64,000 bases of DNA from DAOMNO01 sp035443885 (GTDB lineage Bacteria; Planctomycetota; Phycisphaerae; Phycisphaerales; SM1A02): assembly GCA_035443885.1 (NCBI GenBank), contig DAOMNO010000001.1, positions 124,001-188,000 of the forward strand, given 5' to 3'. Position numbers and translations under genes: made by a program. Below, piece by piece: positions 1 to 9,895 of the stretch (position 1 is its first letter; each line of letters starts with the position of its first letter). Below the pieces are notes generated by a model. It was given only the letters and a program-made list of their open reading frames with translations, was not told the origin of the DNA and ran no database searches.

Positions 1-68
1 TGCCGCGGCGCGGTGCTTGAGCCGCGACAGCACTTGTGCGTCTCACACCACCATGCGACTTGCTTCGC

Positions 69-1463
69 TCATCCCCAGTTGCTGAGCAGGATCAAGAGAT
101 CTTGCACATCAACAACACCGGAGTTGTTGAGGTCAGCCGGGCATGGGCCTGACTTCGGGCATGGCCCCCATGAGCCGAGCAGAATCAGCAGGTCAAGCAC
201 ATCGACGACTCCATCATTGTTGAGGTCGCCGAGCGTCGGTGTATTCGCATCCGCATACGCGATAAAGATACCGCTGCCCCATTCAATCTGGTTGTTGCCC
301 TCAGGCGTGAGCGCCGCATTGAACGCGATATCGCCATGATCGTTGATCGCCACCGCGCCACCGAATGTTACGCTGGTATCGTGCTGCGCAATCCACGCAG
401 GCCCCTGATCGGTCGGAATCGTGTCCCATTGGCCGATGACTCGCCGGAGATCGGTCCCATCGCCCACAAAAATCGCGTAATAGTTGTTGTTGTCACGCGC
501 GCGAAACACCACAAGACCGTTGTTGTTCGCAGCAGGTGGAAAGAACTCAATGGTGTTGATTGCTGCGTTGAATGTCGTGGCGATTTCGATGGTTGTGCTG
601 CCGTTCGACAGGTAAACGCCACGACCACCACCCACAAGCGTTGCATTGAACGCCACCCAGCCGGTATCGGTGAGTGAGACGGAGTTGTCAAAGTTCGAAA
701 AAATCGACTTTGGATTGAGGCTGTTGCTCCTCGCGATCAGCGTCGAGTTGCCGGAGACATCGATGATGCGAATCTCGTTCCCGCCGCTTACCTGTACTTT
801 ACCTGCAATCGCGCGGCTATTGTTGAACGATGGTGTGAACAGGAATGAATACGGACTGATGGGATCAACACTGGTTTCGACGGCATGAAATGCGCCCGTC
901 AGCGTGCTCTGCCCGTCATACGACCACCATGCATTTCCGCTGCCGCTGAATGCTGGGCGGTGCGCAATGTGGCCAGAGTCGTTGACCTGAGGTGAACCCC
1001 AAGATGACGTACCGATCGGATGGCTGACCTTGAATCCACTGGAGTTCGTCGCGCCATCGTAGAAGTAGATGCCGTTCTGCGAAGAGAATGTTTGCGGGAA
1101 AACGACGTAGCCATGATTGTTGAGCGACACATCGCTGATGAATGCATCGTTGGGCGAAACGTAGGCGATGGAACCTGAGCCGCCAGCGCCAAACCAGACG
1201 CCCTGCGCATCCCCGACAGGCGAGACCTTGAACGCAACCTGCCCCGCGTTGTTGAGCGCGGGGGTCACGCTGTTGAAGAACACATTGGGCGGCAGGTTGT
1301 AGGAGCCTGACGGATTGACGCCAAAGTTGGATCGAGCCTGAAGCTCAAACATGGTGTACGTTGGAACATCAGCCAGCAAAATTGCCGGCCAAATCGCGTG
1401 CGGCACAATCACGACAAGCGCAAAACATGCCCGAATACTGGTAACACGATTCTCTTGCTTCAT
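69..1463 (-). CDS. Secreted repeat protein with tandem dockerin-like tail
   Basis: About 464 aa, probably exported. The start at 1463 is chosen because a GGAGG ribosome site lies just upstream; an in-frame start at 1565 has no such support. After a signal peptide (about residues 1-31) the body holds repeats of the form N-x-x-G-x-V-x-F (such as LNNHGYVVF and INDHGDIAF), a pattern seen in extracellular beta-propeller-like planctomycete proteins. The last 60 residues hold two EF-hand-like dockerin modules: the first has D-x-N-x-D-G-x-x-D-x-x-D, the second has Ser at position 5, each ending in DLLILL-x-x-W-G. In this lineage such modules probably act as a C-terminal anchoring or assembly tag; no cohesin is visible nearby. 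The function of the body is unknown. Confidence 0.85.
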   Translation of the reverse strand: MKQENRVTSIRACFALVVIVPHAIWPAILLADVPTYTMFELQARSNFGVNPSGSYNLPPNVFFNSVTPALNNAGQVAFKVSPVGDAQGVWFGAGGSGSIAYVSPNDAFISDVSLNNHGYVVFPQTFSSQNGIYFYDGATNSSGFKVSHPIGTSSWGSPQVNDSGHIAHRPAFSGSGNAWWSYDGQSTLTGAFHAVETSVDPISPYSFLFTPSFNNSRAIAGKVQVSGGNEIRIIDVSGNSTLIARSNSLNPKSIFSNFDNSVSLTDTGWVAFNATLVGGGRGVYLSNGSTTIEIATTFNAAINTIEFFPPAANNNGLVVFRARDNNNYYAIFVGDGTDLRRVIGQWDTIPTDQGPAWIAQHDTSVTFGGAVAINDHGDIAFNAALTPEGNNQIEWGSGIFIAYADANTPTLGDLNNDGVVDVLDLLILLGSWGPCPKSGPCPADLNNSGVVDVQDLLILLSNWG

Positions 1464-1976
1464 AACCACGCCTCCTTCTCGATCTTCCGATTGCTGCTCG
1501 TCGTTCAGCAATGTACCCGAAAAACCATCGCATCTCATCCATAAACTCATGGGAACTCGCGGCATAGGCGCTTCACTGCACGCTCATTGCAGATGTTCTC
1601 GAAGCAGAGGGATTCCACCCTCTTTGCAGTTCTCTCAACAAAAAACCCGCTATCGGACTTGCAAAAACGAGTTTTTTCGCGCATGATTGGCTCTCGTTCT
1701 TGGTCCGTTAACGCACCTTCAAGCGCATCAAAGCGACCTTTCTGGGTCGCAGCATGGGTGCTGGATCGGAGACGGGACTGGCAGTGTTTTACGCTACGCC
1801 AGTTCTCCACATCAGGGGCTTATGGGTGGATTGTTGGTGTTTTACAACTGAGGACGCACAAGCAATCGAAAACGCCCCGCAACAAGGCCCGTGTACCCTG
1901 CTCCACGTTTCGCTTTGAATCAATGTGTCGGATCATTGCGTGATATGCTCCGATCGAACCAATGAGGAATAGATCA
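1464..1976. other. Intergenic region, 513 bp
   Basis: Divergent spacer between the secreted repeat protein (minus) and the DUF11 lipoprotein (plus), which should contain both promoters. I see no coding potential, only a small GAGGG/CCCTC hairpin near 1607-1622 and no convincing promoter match. The GAGGAA at 1964-1969 is the ribosome site of the next gene. Confidence 0.5.
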
Positions 1977-3563
1977 ATGCTCAAGACTGGAAAAACGCTC
2001 GCTTCAATGGCGTTGCTGGCAAGCCTGATGGCATGCTGCACGACAACCCAAACCGCCGAACCGGAACCGGCACGCGTTGAGGCGCAGCCTGCACCTGCTG
2101 CTCCTGCGCCGCGCGCCGGCTGGCCCACCCGCACTGCTGCTGACCCCCTCAACAACTGGTCCGCCATGGCTTATCCCACCGGCTCGGCCAGCACCAGCGT
2201 CGTCGGCATCGAAAAGGGCATGCCCAAGCAGGTCAACGTTGACCAGAGCTTCGAATATTGGCTCATCGTCACCAACTTGACCACCAACACTCTGGAGAAC
2301 GTCTCCCTCACCGAGACGTTCGGCCCGTATTTCGAGTTTGAAAGCTCGACCCCCGCAGGCACCGCCGGTGCGGGCAACTCCGTCACGTGGGACATCGGCA
2401 CACTCAACGCTCGTGAAAGCAAAACCGTGCGTGTGAAGGGCAAGGGCAAGCAGGTCGGCACCATTTCGAGCTGCGCCACCGTGTCCTATGCCTCTCTACT
2501 CTGCATGGGCATCCCCGTTGTCGCACCGGACCTGAAACTGGCCCTCGCTGGCCCTGCTGAAGTCTTGCGCTGCGATGAAATCGTCTATCGCCTCACCGTC
2601 AGCAACCCCGGCTCCGGTCGCGTTTCGAATGTACGTGTGAATCAGCCCCTCCCAGATGGCCTGACCACACTTGATGGCCGCCGCAATGCTGAGTTCACCG
2701 TTGAGCAACTGAACCCCGGCCAATCGATGGAGTTCCCCGTCCCCGTTCGCGCTTCCAAGACAGGCACGTTCGAACTTCAGGGCACCGCTGCGGGCGGCTC
2801 GCTTGAAGCCAAGTCCGGCACGGTCAAGACCGTCATCCGTCAGCCCAAGCTGGAAATCGATCGCACCTGTCCTGATCTTCGATACCTCGGTCGTCCGATC
2901 GAAGTGACGATCACCGTCAAGAACACCGGCGATGGTGTCGCGCGTGATCTTGTCATCGAAGAAACCATCCCCACTGGTCTCGAAGTCACTCAGGTTTCGC
3001 AGGGCGGCCAGGTCGCTGGCGGTCGCGTGGTCTGGTCTGCTGGCTCGTTGAATGCCGGTGCTAACCGCACCGTCAACGTTACATACCGCGCTGCCGCAGC
3101 CGGCTCGTATCGCGGCACTGTCAGTGCTCGCGCATTCTGCGCTGACGCTGCGAACGCGACTTGCACGACGCGTGTCGAAGGTATCCCCGCGCTCTTGCTT
3201 GACGGCTACGACGAGCCTGATCCAATCGAACTCGGCAAGACCACGACCTACACACTGACTGTCACGAATCAGGGCACTGCGGAACTCACCAACGTTCGCC
3301 TTGCCTGCAAGATGGATGAAGGCAACACAATGGAGTTTGTCTCTGCAACCGGCACCACCCCCGCCGGCCCGGCCAGCGGCACTGCACGTGGCCTCGACAT
3401 CACCTTCCCGGCGATCGCACGGCTTGCGCCTGGCGCCAGCGCGACCTATCGCATCGTGGTTCGCGCCGTCAAGGCCGGTCAGGTTTCGTTCCGTGCCGAA
3501 GCGGTCTCTGCTGAAATCACGCGTCCGCTCGTCAAGATTGAAACGACGAACTTCTACGAGTAA
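1977..3563 (+). CDS. DUF11-repeat surface lipoprotein
   Basis: 528 aa. The start at 1977 follows GAGGAA by 7 nt; the ATG at 1962 lies before that site. The N-terminus is a lipoprotein signal (MLKTGKTLASMALLASLMAC) with a Cys pair as lipidation candidates. After a Pro/Ala-rich linker come four DUF11/conserved-repeat beta-sandwich domains (roughly residues 75-170, 180-285, 290-395, 405-515), each with the typical Y-x-x-x-V-x-N-x-G-x-x-x-x-x-N-V pattern. Related proteins (OmcB-like) are cell-envelope structural proteins with paired cysteines; several Cys are also present here. The gene ends at a strong terminator (3637-3672) and appears monocistronic. It is probably an envelope structural protein; the exact role is unknown. 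Confidence 0.85.
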   Translation: MLKTGKTLASMALLASLMACCTTTQTAEPEPARVEAQPAPAAPAPRAGWPTRTAADPLNNWSAMAYPTGSASTSVVGIEKGMPKQVNVDQSFEYWLIVTNLTTNTLENVSLTETFGPYFEFESSTPAGTAGAGNSVTWDIGTLNARESKTVRVKGKGKQVGTISSCATVSYASLLCMGIPVVAPDLKLALAGPAEVLRCDEIVYRLTVSNPGSGRVSNVRVNQPLPDGLTTLDGRRNAEFTVEQLNPGQSMEFPVPVRASKTGTFELQGTAAGGSLEAKSGTVKTVIRQPKLEIDRTCPDLRYLGRPIEVTITVKNTGDGVARDLVIEETIPTGLEVTQVSQGGQVAGGRVVWSAGSLNAGANRTVNVTYRAAAAGSYRGTVSARAFCADAANATCTTRVEGIPALLLDGYDEPDPIELGKTTTYTLTVTNQGTAELTNVRLACKMDEGNTMEFVSATGTTPAGPASGTARGLDITFPAIARLAPGASATYRIVVRAVKAGQVSFRAEAVSAEITRPLVKIETTNFYE

Positions 3564-3636
3564 TCGCCACATGGCGCATCGGCTCTGCTCCTCATGAGTG
3601 ACTGGAACCCCGCCGATGATGAAGTTCTCTTGAATC

Positions 3637-3672
3637 AAAGGTGTCTGGATCGAAAGGTCCAGACACCTTTTT
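3637..3672 (+). terminator. Rho-independent terminator
   Basis: A perfect 13-bp stem (AAAGGTGTCTGGA and its complement) around an 8-nt loop, followed by T residues, lies 74 bp after the DUF11 gene. It also shows that the next gene cannot start at the ATG within it (3641 frame). Confidence 0.9.
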
Positions 3673-3730
3673 ATTCGCCGCTGCTATTGCACATGATGTT
3701 TGTCAACGACAATCTGATGGATCAACTCTC

Positions 3731-4606
3731 ATGACTCGCAACGTCTTACGCTTCCATCAAACGCTCTGCCTCGGCGTCATCATGGCATGCACGAATATGG
3801 TGATGCCCGGCTGCGAGACGATGCAGTCAATGCTGGCCGATGCGCAGAAGCCGACCGTGTCATACAAGACCGCGCGGCTGGAGAACCTTTCGATTGAAGG
3901 CGCGTTGCTCGCCTTTGACGTTGAAGTCTCCAACCCCTACAACGTCGCGTTGCCACTGACCGACATGAGCTACATGCTTTCGAGCGCGGGCAAGCAGTTC
4001 CTGGCAGGCAAAGCAGCGATGGCAGGCACTGTGCCCGCGAAGGGTTCGCGCGTCGTCACGCTGCCTGCCAATGTACGGTTCGCAGATGCGTTGGCCATTC
4101 TCACCTCCATCACCCCCGGCTCTGTGGTGCCCTACTCTGCAGCGTTGGATGTATCAGTGGATGCGCCTGGCGTAGGACCGTTGACTCTGCCATTGCGAGC
4201 AATTGAAGGCGAGTTTCCTGTACCGATTCCGCCGCTGGTCTCGCTGACAAATATCGCATGGGACAGTCTCTCGCTTGATGCTGCGAAAGCGACGCTGAAT
4301 CTCAACATCGTCAATCGCAATCAGTTTGCGATGGGACTTCAGAAAATGAACTACGCGCTCTCTCTGGGCGGGCATCAGATTGTCAGCACATCTCTCAATC
4401 GTTCCGCTTCATTCGTCGCGGGCGGCACTGGTGATATTGCTATTCCAATTTCCTTCTCACCCCGCAATCTCGGTCTTGCCGCATTCAACATCTTCACGGG
4501 CAAGGGCAGCTCCTATGACCTCGTGGGCGATCTCAATGTCTCTACACCGTTCGGCCCCATCACCTTGCCCTTCCAGCGGCAGGGAGACACGACGTTCAAG
4601 CACTAA
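3731..4606 (+). CDS. LEA14/WHy-domain lipoprotein
   Basis: 291 aa. The start at 3731 is chosen because the longer frame begins inside the terminator at 3641. A hydrophobic N-terminus carries possible lipobox cysteines (VIMAC and MPGC). Two tandem LEA14-like (water stress and hypersensitive response, WHy) beta-sandwich domains follow, about residues 45-160 and 170-285, each with the N-P-Y/N-Q-F signature (VSNPYNVALPL and VNRNQFAMGL). In bacteria such lipoproteins are envelope proteins sometimes linked to stress, but no activity is known. It is followed 75 bp later by mscL, another envelope stress gene; co-transcription is possible. Confidence 0.8.
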   Translation: MTRNVLRFHQTLCLGVIMACTNMVMPGCETMQSMLADAQKPTVSYKTARLENLSIEGALLAFDVEVSNPYNVALPLTDMSYMLSSAGKQFLAGKAAMAGTVPAKGSRVVTLPANVRFADALAILTSITPGSVVPYSAALDVSVDAPGVGPLTLPLRAIEGEFPVPIPPLVSLTNIAWDSLSLDAAKATLNLNIVNRNQFAMGLQKMNYALSLGGHQIVSTSLNRSASFVAGGTGDIAIPISFSPRNLGLAAFNIFTGKGSSYDLVGDLNVSTPFGPITLPFQRQGDTTFKH

Positions 4607-4681
4607 TCACCTCGCACCGCACCGAAGCGATGCACGATTCGTCGCACATGTTCTTCGAATTCACTATCAGGAGACCGCATA

Positions 4682-5041
4682 ATGGGCTTCATTAACGATT
4701 TCAAGGAATTCGCCGTCAAAGGCAACGCCGTGGACATGGCCGTCGGCCTCATCATCGGCGCTGCGTTCGGCAAGGTCGTGTCCTCACTCGTGAACGACAT
4801 CATCATGCCGCCCATCGGCATGTTGATCGGTGGCATGGACTTCGGCGACTTGGCGTACACCTTGAAAGAGCAGGTTACGGATGCAAGCGGTGCAGTGACG
4901 GAACCTGCGGTCGCGATCAAGTACGGCGCCTTCCTGAGCACGACGATCGACTTCGTCATCGTCGCCATGACGATCTTCATTGTCATCCGCATGATGAGCA
5001 AACTGAAGTTCTCCAAGATGCCGGACAAGGCCGCTCCATAA
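4682..5041 (+). CDS. mscL: Large-conductance mechanosensitive channel MscL
   Basis: 119 aa, a normal length. MscL opens under membrane tension to release solutes on hypo-osmotic shock. The N-terminal amphipathic helix (GFINDFKEFAVKGN) and TM1 pore segment (VDMAVGLIIGAAFGKVVSSLV) match the family closely. A short periplasmic loop (about residues 45-77) precedes TM2 (about 78-100), and a short charged cytoplasmic tail ends with KFSKMP. An AGGAG lies upstream of the ATG. A terminator at 5087-5116 closes the unit. Confidence 0.97.
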   Translation: MGFINDFKEFAVKGNAVDMAVGLIIGAAFGKVVSSLVNDIIMPPIGMLIGGMDFGDLAYTLKEQVTDASGAVTEPAVAIKYGAFLSTTIDFVIVAMTIFIVIRMMSKLKFSKMPDKAAP

Positions 5042-5086
5042 GCCGTCATAAAGCCTTGGGAAACCCGTACATGGCATCCGTCGCTT

Positions 5087-5116
5087 GGCCCCTCGCCAAA
5101 GCGAGGGGGCTTGTTT
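5087..5116 (+). terminator. Rho-independent terminator after mscL
   Basis: A GC-rich stem GCCCCTCGC / GCGAGGGGGC with a CAAA loop is followed by TTGTTTT, 46 bp after the mscL stop. Confidence 0.85.
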
Positions 5117-5247
5117 TACGCGATACGCTCTGTTCAATCCTTGGCTTCTCACGGCGTCATGTGGCTTTTTCCCTTGTCGGCAGCAATGCGGATAACTAGC
5201 CTAATGCTGCTTGCAAAGCATTCAATGTGGTGGAGTTCAAATAGCAG

Positions 5248-6444
5248 ATGATGAGATTACTGCCATCTCAAACGGCACGAGTCTGGGGCGCGCTGATCGT
5301 GCTTGCGGCCCTGCTCCTCATCGGTCGCGCGAAACTGCTTGGTGAGATGAGCAATCAACTGCTGCGCGACATGCAGAACGCCGGCCCCAACGCAGTCGGC
5401 ATGGACCTCATCACTCAGAACTACTACGAGGAACTCCTCAAGGAAGACCGCGAAGCGGAATGGCGCGGGCTGGGCGTCTTTCGGCTGTTCATAATCAAGA
5501 AGATCAACCCTGACTTTGAAGAGCAAAGTCGAGCGGAGGGAACTGGCTCGGAGCGAATCCGCTTCCACGAGCACGGCCTGCTGCCGCACTCGCTTAAGCC
5601 CTATGTCAGCGAGATGAACAAGGGCGTGATGATCACCACCAACCGCTGGGGTCATCGCGACACCGACGACTACGACACAACGCCGGAGCCGGGAGTGTTT
5701 CGAATCGCGCTCGTCGGCTCATCAAACTCGCTCGGGTACGGCGTGGAGTTTCATGAAGGTTTTGAGCAGCGGCTTGAGAAGAAACTGAATGAAGCGCTCC
5801 CCCAAATGAGCGCCTACCACAGATACGAAATTATCAACTTCGCAGTGCATCAGTACCAGCTGATTGAACGAGCATACGTTGTTCGAAATCTCGCGCCCGT
5901 GTTCAATCCTCACCTGATTCTTGTTGAAGGCACAATGCTTGATATGCGCCGTACCCTGTATGAATCGCTCGCAAAGCGCGTCAGCAACGGATGTGATGTT
6001 GAGTTGGAGTTCGTTCGCGATATCGTTCGCCGCTCACATGCGGATTCCAAATCCAACCGTCTTAAGATCGAGCAGCGACTTCAGCAATACACCACAGAAC
6101 TCATGGCCGGGTGCTATGCAGACATGGCACAGGTACAGCGAGAAACCGGTATTCCTGTCGTGCCGATGATGCTGCGGCTTGAGGTGGACACAACGCACCG
6201 CAATCTGCACCAAATGGCTGCGGTCGCAGAAAGCGCGGGGCTGAATGTGCTGCGCATCTTTGATGCCTACGAAGGGCAAACCGCGAAGGAAATGTACCTG
6301 ACGGACCGCGATTATCACCCATCTGCTTTCGCACACAGGCTGCTGGCAGAGGACATCTTTGACAAGATGATGGCAAATCCGGCTGTTCGTTCACTGCTGC
6401 TGGGGCCAGCCGCCGCAGATGGAGTCGCGAGGAGTCAGCAATAG
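5248..6444 (+). CDS. Membrane-anchored SGNH/GDSL-type hydrolase
   Basis: 398 aa. One N-terminal membrane segment (about residues 9-26) is followed by an extracytoplasmic domain. Block I appears as VALVGSSNSLGYGVEF, with Ser in the place of the usual G-D-S nucleophile motif, and the C-terminal D-x-x-H block as DRDYHPSAFAH, so a Ser-Asp-His esterase core is likely. A middle segment (YEIINFAVHQYQ) resembles the block II region (N-x-G/A...). Such proteins can be acyl- or acetyl-esterases acting on cell-surface polymers; the substrate cannot be told. It stands alone between the mscL terminator and a tRNA on the other strand. ATG-ATG occurs at the start; the first is used. Confidence 0.7.
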   Translation: MMRLLPSQTARVWGALIVLAALLLIGRAKLLGEMSNQLLRDMQNAGPNAVGMDLITQNYYEELLKEDREAEWRGLGVFRLFIIKKINPDFEEQSRAEGTGSERIRFHEHGLLPHSLKPYVSEMNKGVMITTNRWGHRDTDDYDTTPEPGVFRIALVGSSNSLGYGVEFHEGFEQRLEKKLNEALPQMSAYHRYEIINFAVHQYQLIERAYVVRNLAPVFNPHLILVEGTMLDMRRTLYESLAKRVSNGCDVELEFVRDIVRRSHADSKSNRLKIEQRLQQYTTELMAGCYADMAQVQRETGIPVVPMMLRLEVDTTHRNLHQMAAVAESAGLNVLRIFDAYEGQTAKEMYLTDRDYHPSAFAHRLLAEDIFDKMMANPAVRSLLLGPAAADGVARSQQ

Positions 6445-6617
6445 CTGCTGCGGAGATATAAAGCGAAGACTACACGACGAGAGCAACTGTAGCGCGTTTT
6501 TTGACAGCGCCGGACGATGTGCTCTTGGCTGACGCCCCGCGCAAGGTAGTAAGGCAAAAATGCGCAAGCCCAGCTATTCACTGGGTTTATGCGGCAAACT
6601 TGGATGTTCTTGAAAGG

Positions 6618-6691
6618 TGGGCCATACTGGACTTGAACCAGTGACCTCTTGCGTGTCATGCAAGCGCGCTAGCCAACTGCGCCAATGGCCC
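6618..6691 (-). tRNA. tRNA-Val (GAC)
   Basis: 74 nt, a complete cloverleaf on the minus strand. The acceptor stem GGGCCAT/ATGGCCC is perfect, the anticodon stem is CTTGC/GCAAG, the loop ATGACAC gives anticodon GAC, and the T arm is ACTGG-TTCAAGT-CCAGT. The discriminator is A; no complete CCA is encoded. Confidence 0.95.
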
Positions 6692-6751
6692 ATTGAGGGA
6701 ACGGCAGTATAGCGGCAAGGGCTTGGGTCGCCAAGTTTCCAGACGGTCCTG

Positions 6752-9145
6752 TCAACGCGTCGGCTCCAAGCGAAGCAGCGTTTCTGTCCGTTGCGGCGCA
6801 AACGGGAGCGGAAGGCCTGCCAGCCACTCCTCGTGGCCAATGCGGTAGTGCGGTGATTGTGGGTGACCAGACTGGCCAGCGGGCGTATGAAGAATTCCTG
6901 CCGATTCGCGCCCCGGGCTCACCACCATGCGCGCGCTTGCGCCGAAAGTCGGCGTCGCCACACGCACGGCGAACGGATGGCCACTCTGTGGCGCTTCAGC
7001 CAAGTTCAGCGATCTTGCAAGCATGGGCATGGCCTGCGTAAGCGGGTGATTCACTTGCGCACGATTGATCTCGCCCCATGCTGTGTTGAAGCCATTTGGA
7101 AATCGCGGCTGGGTCAGTGTCTGCAATGTGGTACGCCACGACCTCGCAAGAAATTCTTCCCATGTCGAATTCCCGGGTGGAAGTAGATGCGCCGGACGCT
7201 CTTCCAGAATCCGCCGAAGCGGCTCTTCATCCATGAACCACCGATACTCAAAGGTCGGGTCGTGCATTCTGCATCGGGAAATCAGCGGCGCGAGAATCCG
7301 ACTGTGCAGCACTCGACGGTAGTAATCCAACAGAATCATCGCCGACTGATCTGCATCCGCCGTTCCGTTCCATGTTTCAAGCACTTGTGCACCCCGCGCC
7401 AGCATTTCGCGAATGACCTCATCATTCACGTCTACATCATGCTGCATCGCCTCATGCGCGAGTTCGACGTAAAAATCGAACACTGCGACGCGCGTATCGA
7501 GTTGAATCTCGAAAAGATCATCTTCGCTGAACCTGTCACGCTCGCGCAACCGCTCTGCAATGCGCCCGGCTCGCTCACCAGCGGTCCAGATGCCACCCAG
7601 TTTTTTGGCTTGCTCATGCGACATCGTTCGGTTGTTGGCGGTGTAGAGGATGCCCTCTTGCGGGTTGACGAGTACAGGACGCTCGGCTTCTGGTATTGCG
7701 CCGCGCCAGCCTTTTGTGCCGTCCGCCCATGAAACAGGATAGCGGCCGTTGAATCCGAATCGGTCAGGAAGATAGCCCGATACCACCCATGCGATGCCCC
7801 CATCGCGGTGAGCGATCACGACGTTCTGCGAGGGGCCGGACCAATTCCGCGCGACCTCGACAGCATCTTCCAGCGTGCGCACGTGCACCATATCGAGAAT
7901 GCCGAGATTAATACTGCCGGGGTCCAGGGCCGTCCACTTGAGTACAAGCGGTCTGCCGAGGTGATCGTGATCCGTCACCGTGCCCCAACGTGTTGTTTGC
8001 AAACGGAGCGTTTCAACGCCGCGACCACGAAGCGTGATGCGCTCAACAATCTCGCCGAACGATTCAAATCCGTCAGGCGTTCGATATCGGGTTGCGTCTT
8101 CAGGATCGACTTCGATGATGATCAAGTCCTGAAAATCACCCATCGCATTTGTGCATCCCCACGCGATATAACCGTTCGATCCTATCGCGACGCCCGGCAC
8201 ACCGGGCAACGTCAAGCCGATTAAGCGATGATCGGGCCAGCGAAGCTGCGCGTGATACCAGATTCCCGGCGCGGTGAGCCGCAGGTGCGGATCATTGGCG
8301 AGTATCGCTCCGCCGTGCATACTGCGCGACCCCGCAACGACCCAGTTGTTCGAGCCGAGCGCGATCGGCTCCGTAACAAAAATGTCCGTGGGTACATCCG
8401 CTGCGCTCATGCGACGGTAGTCAATTACTTCCGGACCCGGAATTGGCATCGGCTCCCATGCCGTTTCACCTTCGGTGAGCAGCGGCACGTCGAATCGCGT
8501 GCGAGTTGGCGTGAAGAAATCCACGATTTCAACAGGCAGCGCCTCACGCATCACGCCCATGCCCTTCTCAAATCGTCCTTCCATGTGCAACATGTCGAAC
8601 ATCGCCAGCACGATGAGAATGGAATCTTCCGGCAGCCATTGTGCAGGAGTCGCGTTGATCATGCCGTACTCTGGCGGTGCGGATGGCAACGCCTCAAGGC
8701 CTGCATTCACACCTTCGGCGTACACCTTGAGCAGTTCGCGCTCTGAATCGTTCAGGGTCGCGACAATCTGCTGTGCCACATGACGAAACCGATACGCGCG
8801 ATAGCGCTTGTCCATGTCAAGCATGAGCGGCCCGACCAGTTCCGACAGTTCCCCCGCTGCCAACCGCCGCCCTGCATCCATCTGGAAGAATCGCTCCTGC
8901 GCGTGGATGAAACCCTGCGCGCGGATGACATCGTGCAAGGTCTGTCCATGAATGTCCGGTACACCAAATCGATCGCGAGCAACTTCGACAGGCTGCGCCA
9001 AGCCGGCAACAGAAACGCGACCATCAAGAATCGGTAGCGCGTTATGGTCTGCGACAGCCACTGTTGACATCGCTACGGCAAGAAGGCCTGCCCACAATCC
9101 ACTCATTGTCAGTCTCGTCGAATGCACGGCTGGGTTCCTTTGCAA
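6752..9145 (-). CDS. Penicillin acylase family N-terminal nucleophile hydrolase
   Basis: 797 aa, counting from a TTG at 9145; an ATG at 9106 would remove the only basic residues before the hydrophobic signal, so the longer form is listed, but the start is uncertain. After export the precursor should cut itself at Gly264-Ser265 (ALG|SNNWVVAGS), freeing the N-terminal Ser nucleophile of the beta chain. Other family marks are NDPHL, the GVPGVAIGSNGYIAWGCTN stretch and the alpha-chain E-x-x-F-F-Q-M-D-A-G-R-R-L-A-x-G-E-L-S-E region. Family members hydrolyse amides such as beta-lactam side chains or acyl-homoserine lactones; the substrate here is unknown. It lies 24 bp after the sirtuin gene and is probably co-transcribed with it. 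Confidence 0.93.
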   Translation of the reverse strand: MQRNPAVHSTRLTMSGLWAGLLAVAMSTVAVADHNALPILDGRVSVAGLAQPVEVARDRFGVPDIHGQTLHDVIRAQGFIHAQERFFQMDAGRRLAAGELSELVGPLMLDMDKRYRAYRFRHVAQQIVATLNDSERELLKVYAEGVNAGLEALPSAPPEYGMINATPAQWLPEDSILIVLAMFDMLHMEGRFEKGMGVMREALPVEIVDFFTPTRTRFDVPLLTEGETAWEPMPIPGPEVIDYRRMSAADVPTDIFVTEPIALGSNNWVVAGSRSMHGGAILANDPHLRLTAPGIWYHAQLRWPDHRLIGLTLPGVPGVAIGSNGYIAWGCTNAMGDFQDLIIIEVDPEDATRYRTPDGFESFGEIVERITLRGRGVETLRLQTTRWGTVTDHDHLGRPLVLKWTALDPGSINLGILDMVHVRTLEDAVEVARNWSGPSQNVVIAHRDGGIAWVVSGYLPDRFGFNGRYPVSWADGTKGWRGAIPEAERPVLVNPQEGILYTANNRTMSHEQAKKLGGIWTAGERAGRIAERLRERDRFSEDDLFEIQLDTRVAVFDFYVELAHEAMQHDVDVNDEVIREMLARGAQVLETWNGTADADQSAMILLDYYRRVLHSRILAPLISRCRMHDPTFEYRWFMDEEPLRRILEERPAHLLPPGNSTWEEFLARSWRTTLQTLTQPRFPNGFNTAWGEINRAQVNHPLTQAMPMLARSLNLAEAPQSGHPFAVRVATPTFGASARMVVSPGRESAGILHTPAGQSGHPQSPHYRIGHEEWLAGLPLPFAPQRTETLLRLEPTR

Positions 9146-9169
9146 GAGGCTTCACCCAATCGTACCGGC

Positions 9170-9895
9170 TCAGGGCAGCAACCGTGGCACGATTTCTCCT
9201 GCCGGGCCGATCAACTCGATATCCGCCAGACCGCTCGCGCCGCTGGCGTTCGTGTTGACCACGATGATGAACGCCCCCGTGGAACGGGCGATGCCGATAA
9301 GGCCTGCGGCAGGATAGACGGCCGCGCTTGTGCCGATGACCAGCATCACATCACACCTCGTACACGCACTTTCTGCCTCACGCCAAGCCTCGTTCGGCAA
9401 GGCTTCGCCAAACCAGACAACCGAGGGCCGCATTCGCGCACCACATCGGCTGCACATTCGCAGTGGTGGTGGATGATTGAGGTCGATGAGTTCACTCATA
9501 CCGCAACACGCATGACAGTGATCGCGTGTGATCGTGCCATGCAGTTGAATGACAGGCCATGCACCAGCTCTTTGAAGCAGATCATCCACATTCTGCGTGA
9601 TGTGAATCATGCCCGTAACACGAGCGAGCGAGCGATGCGCTGCATTTGGTTGGGCGCGCGCGATCGTGCGCCTTCTATGGGCGTACCACTCAATCACTGT
9701 CTGCGGATCGTCAGCAAACCCCTCGGGAGAGGCGAGGCGCATTGGATCATGCTTCGCCCAAAGTCCGTCGGGGTCGCGAAACGTCGCCACACCGGATTCT
9801 GCACTCAATCCTGCGCCGGAAAATGACACACAATACGCCGCATCATGAATGCGGCGGCGCGCTCGCTCAAGTGAATCCGAAATTGCGCCGCTCAT
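9170..9895 (-). CDS. cobB: SIR2-family NAD-dependent protein deacylase
   Basis: 241 aa. Sirtuins remove acyl groups from lysine using NAD. Seen are the NAD-binding G-A-G-L-S-A-E-S-G motif with FRDPDGLW, TQNVDDLLQRAG, the catalytic His in QLHGTI, a C-x2-C...C-x2-C zinc site and the late GTSAAVYPAAGL and NTN motifs. The segment EWYAHRRR carries Y-x-x-R, the signature of class III sirtuins that prefer succinyl and malonyl lysine (SIRT5/CobB), so a desuccinylase activity is inferred. The start ATG overlaps the stop of the upstream HEAT gene by 4 bp (ATGA), so translation is coupled. Confidence 0.93.
   Translation of the reverse strand: MSGAISDSLERARRRIHDAAYCVSFSGAGLSAESGVATFRDPDGLWAKHDPMRLASPEGFADDPQTVIEWYAHRRRTIARAQPNAAHRSLARVTGMIHITQNVDDLLQRAGAWPVIQLHGTITRDHCHACCGMSELIDLNHPPPLRMCSRCGARMRPSVVWFGEALPNEAWREAESACTRCDVMLVIGTSAAVYPAAGLIGIARSTGAFIIVVNTNASGASGLADIELIGPAGEIVPRLLP

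Noticed and set aside
2496..3638. Minus-strand 380-codon frame
   Set aside because: It is antisense to the DUF11 lipoprotein, with Arg/Asp/Gly-rich composition and no family sense.
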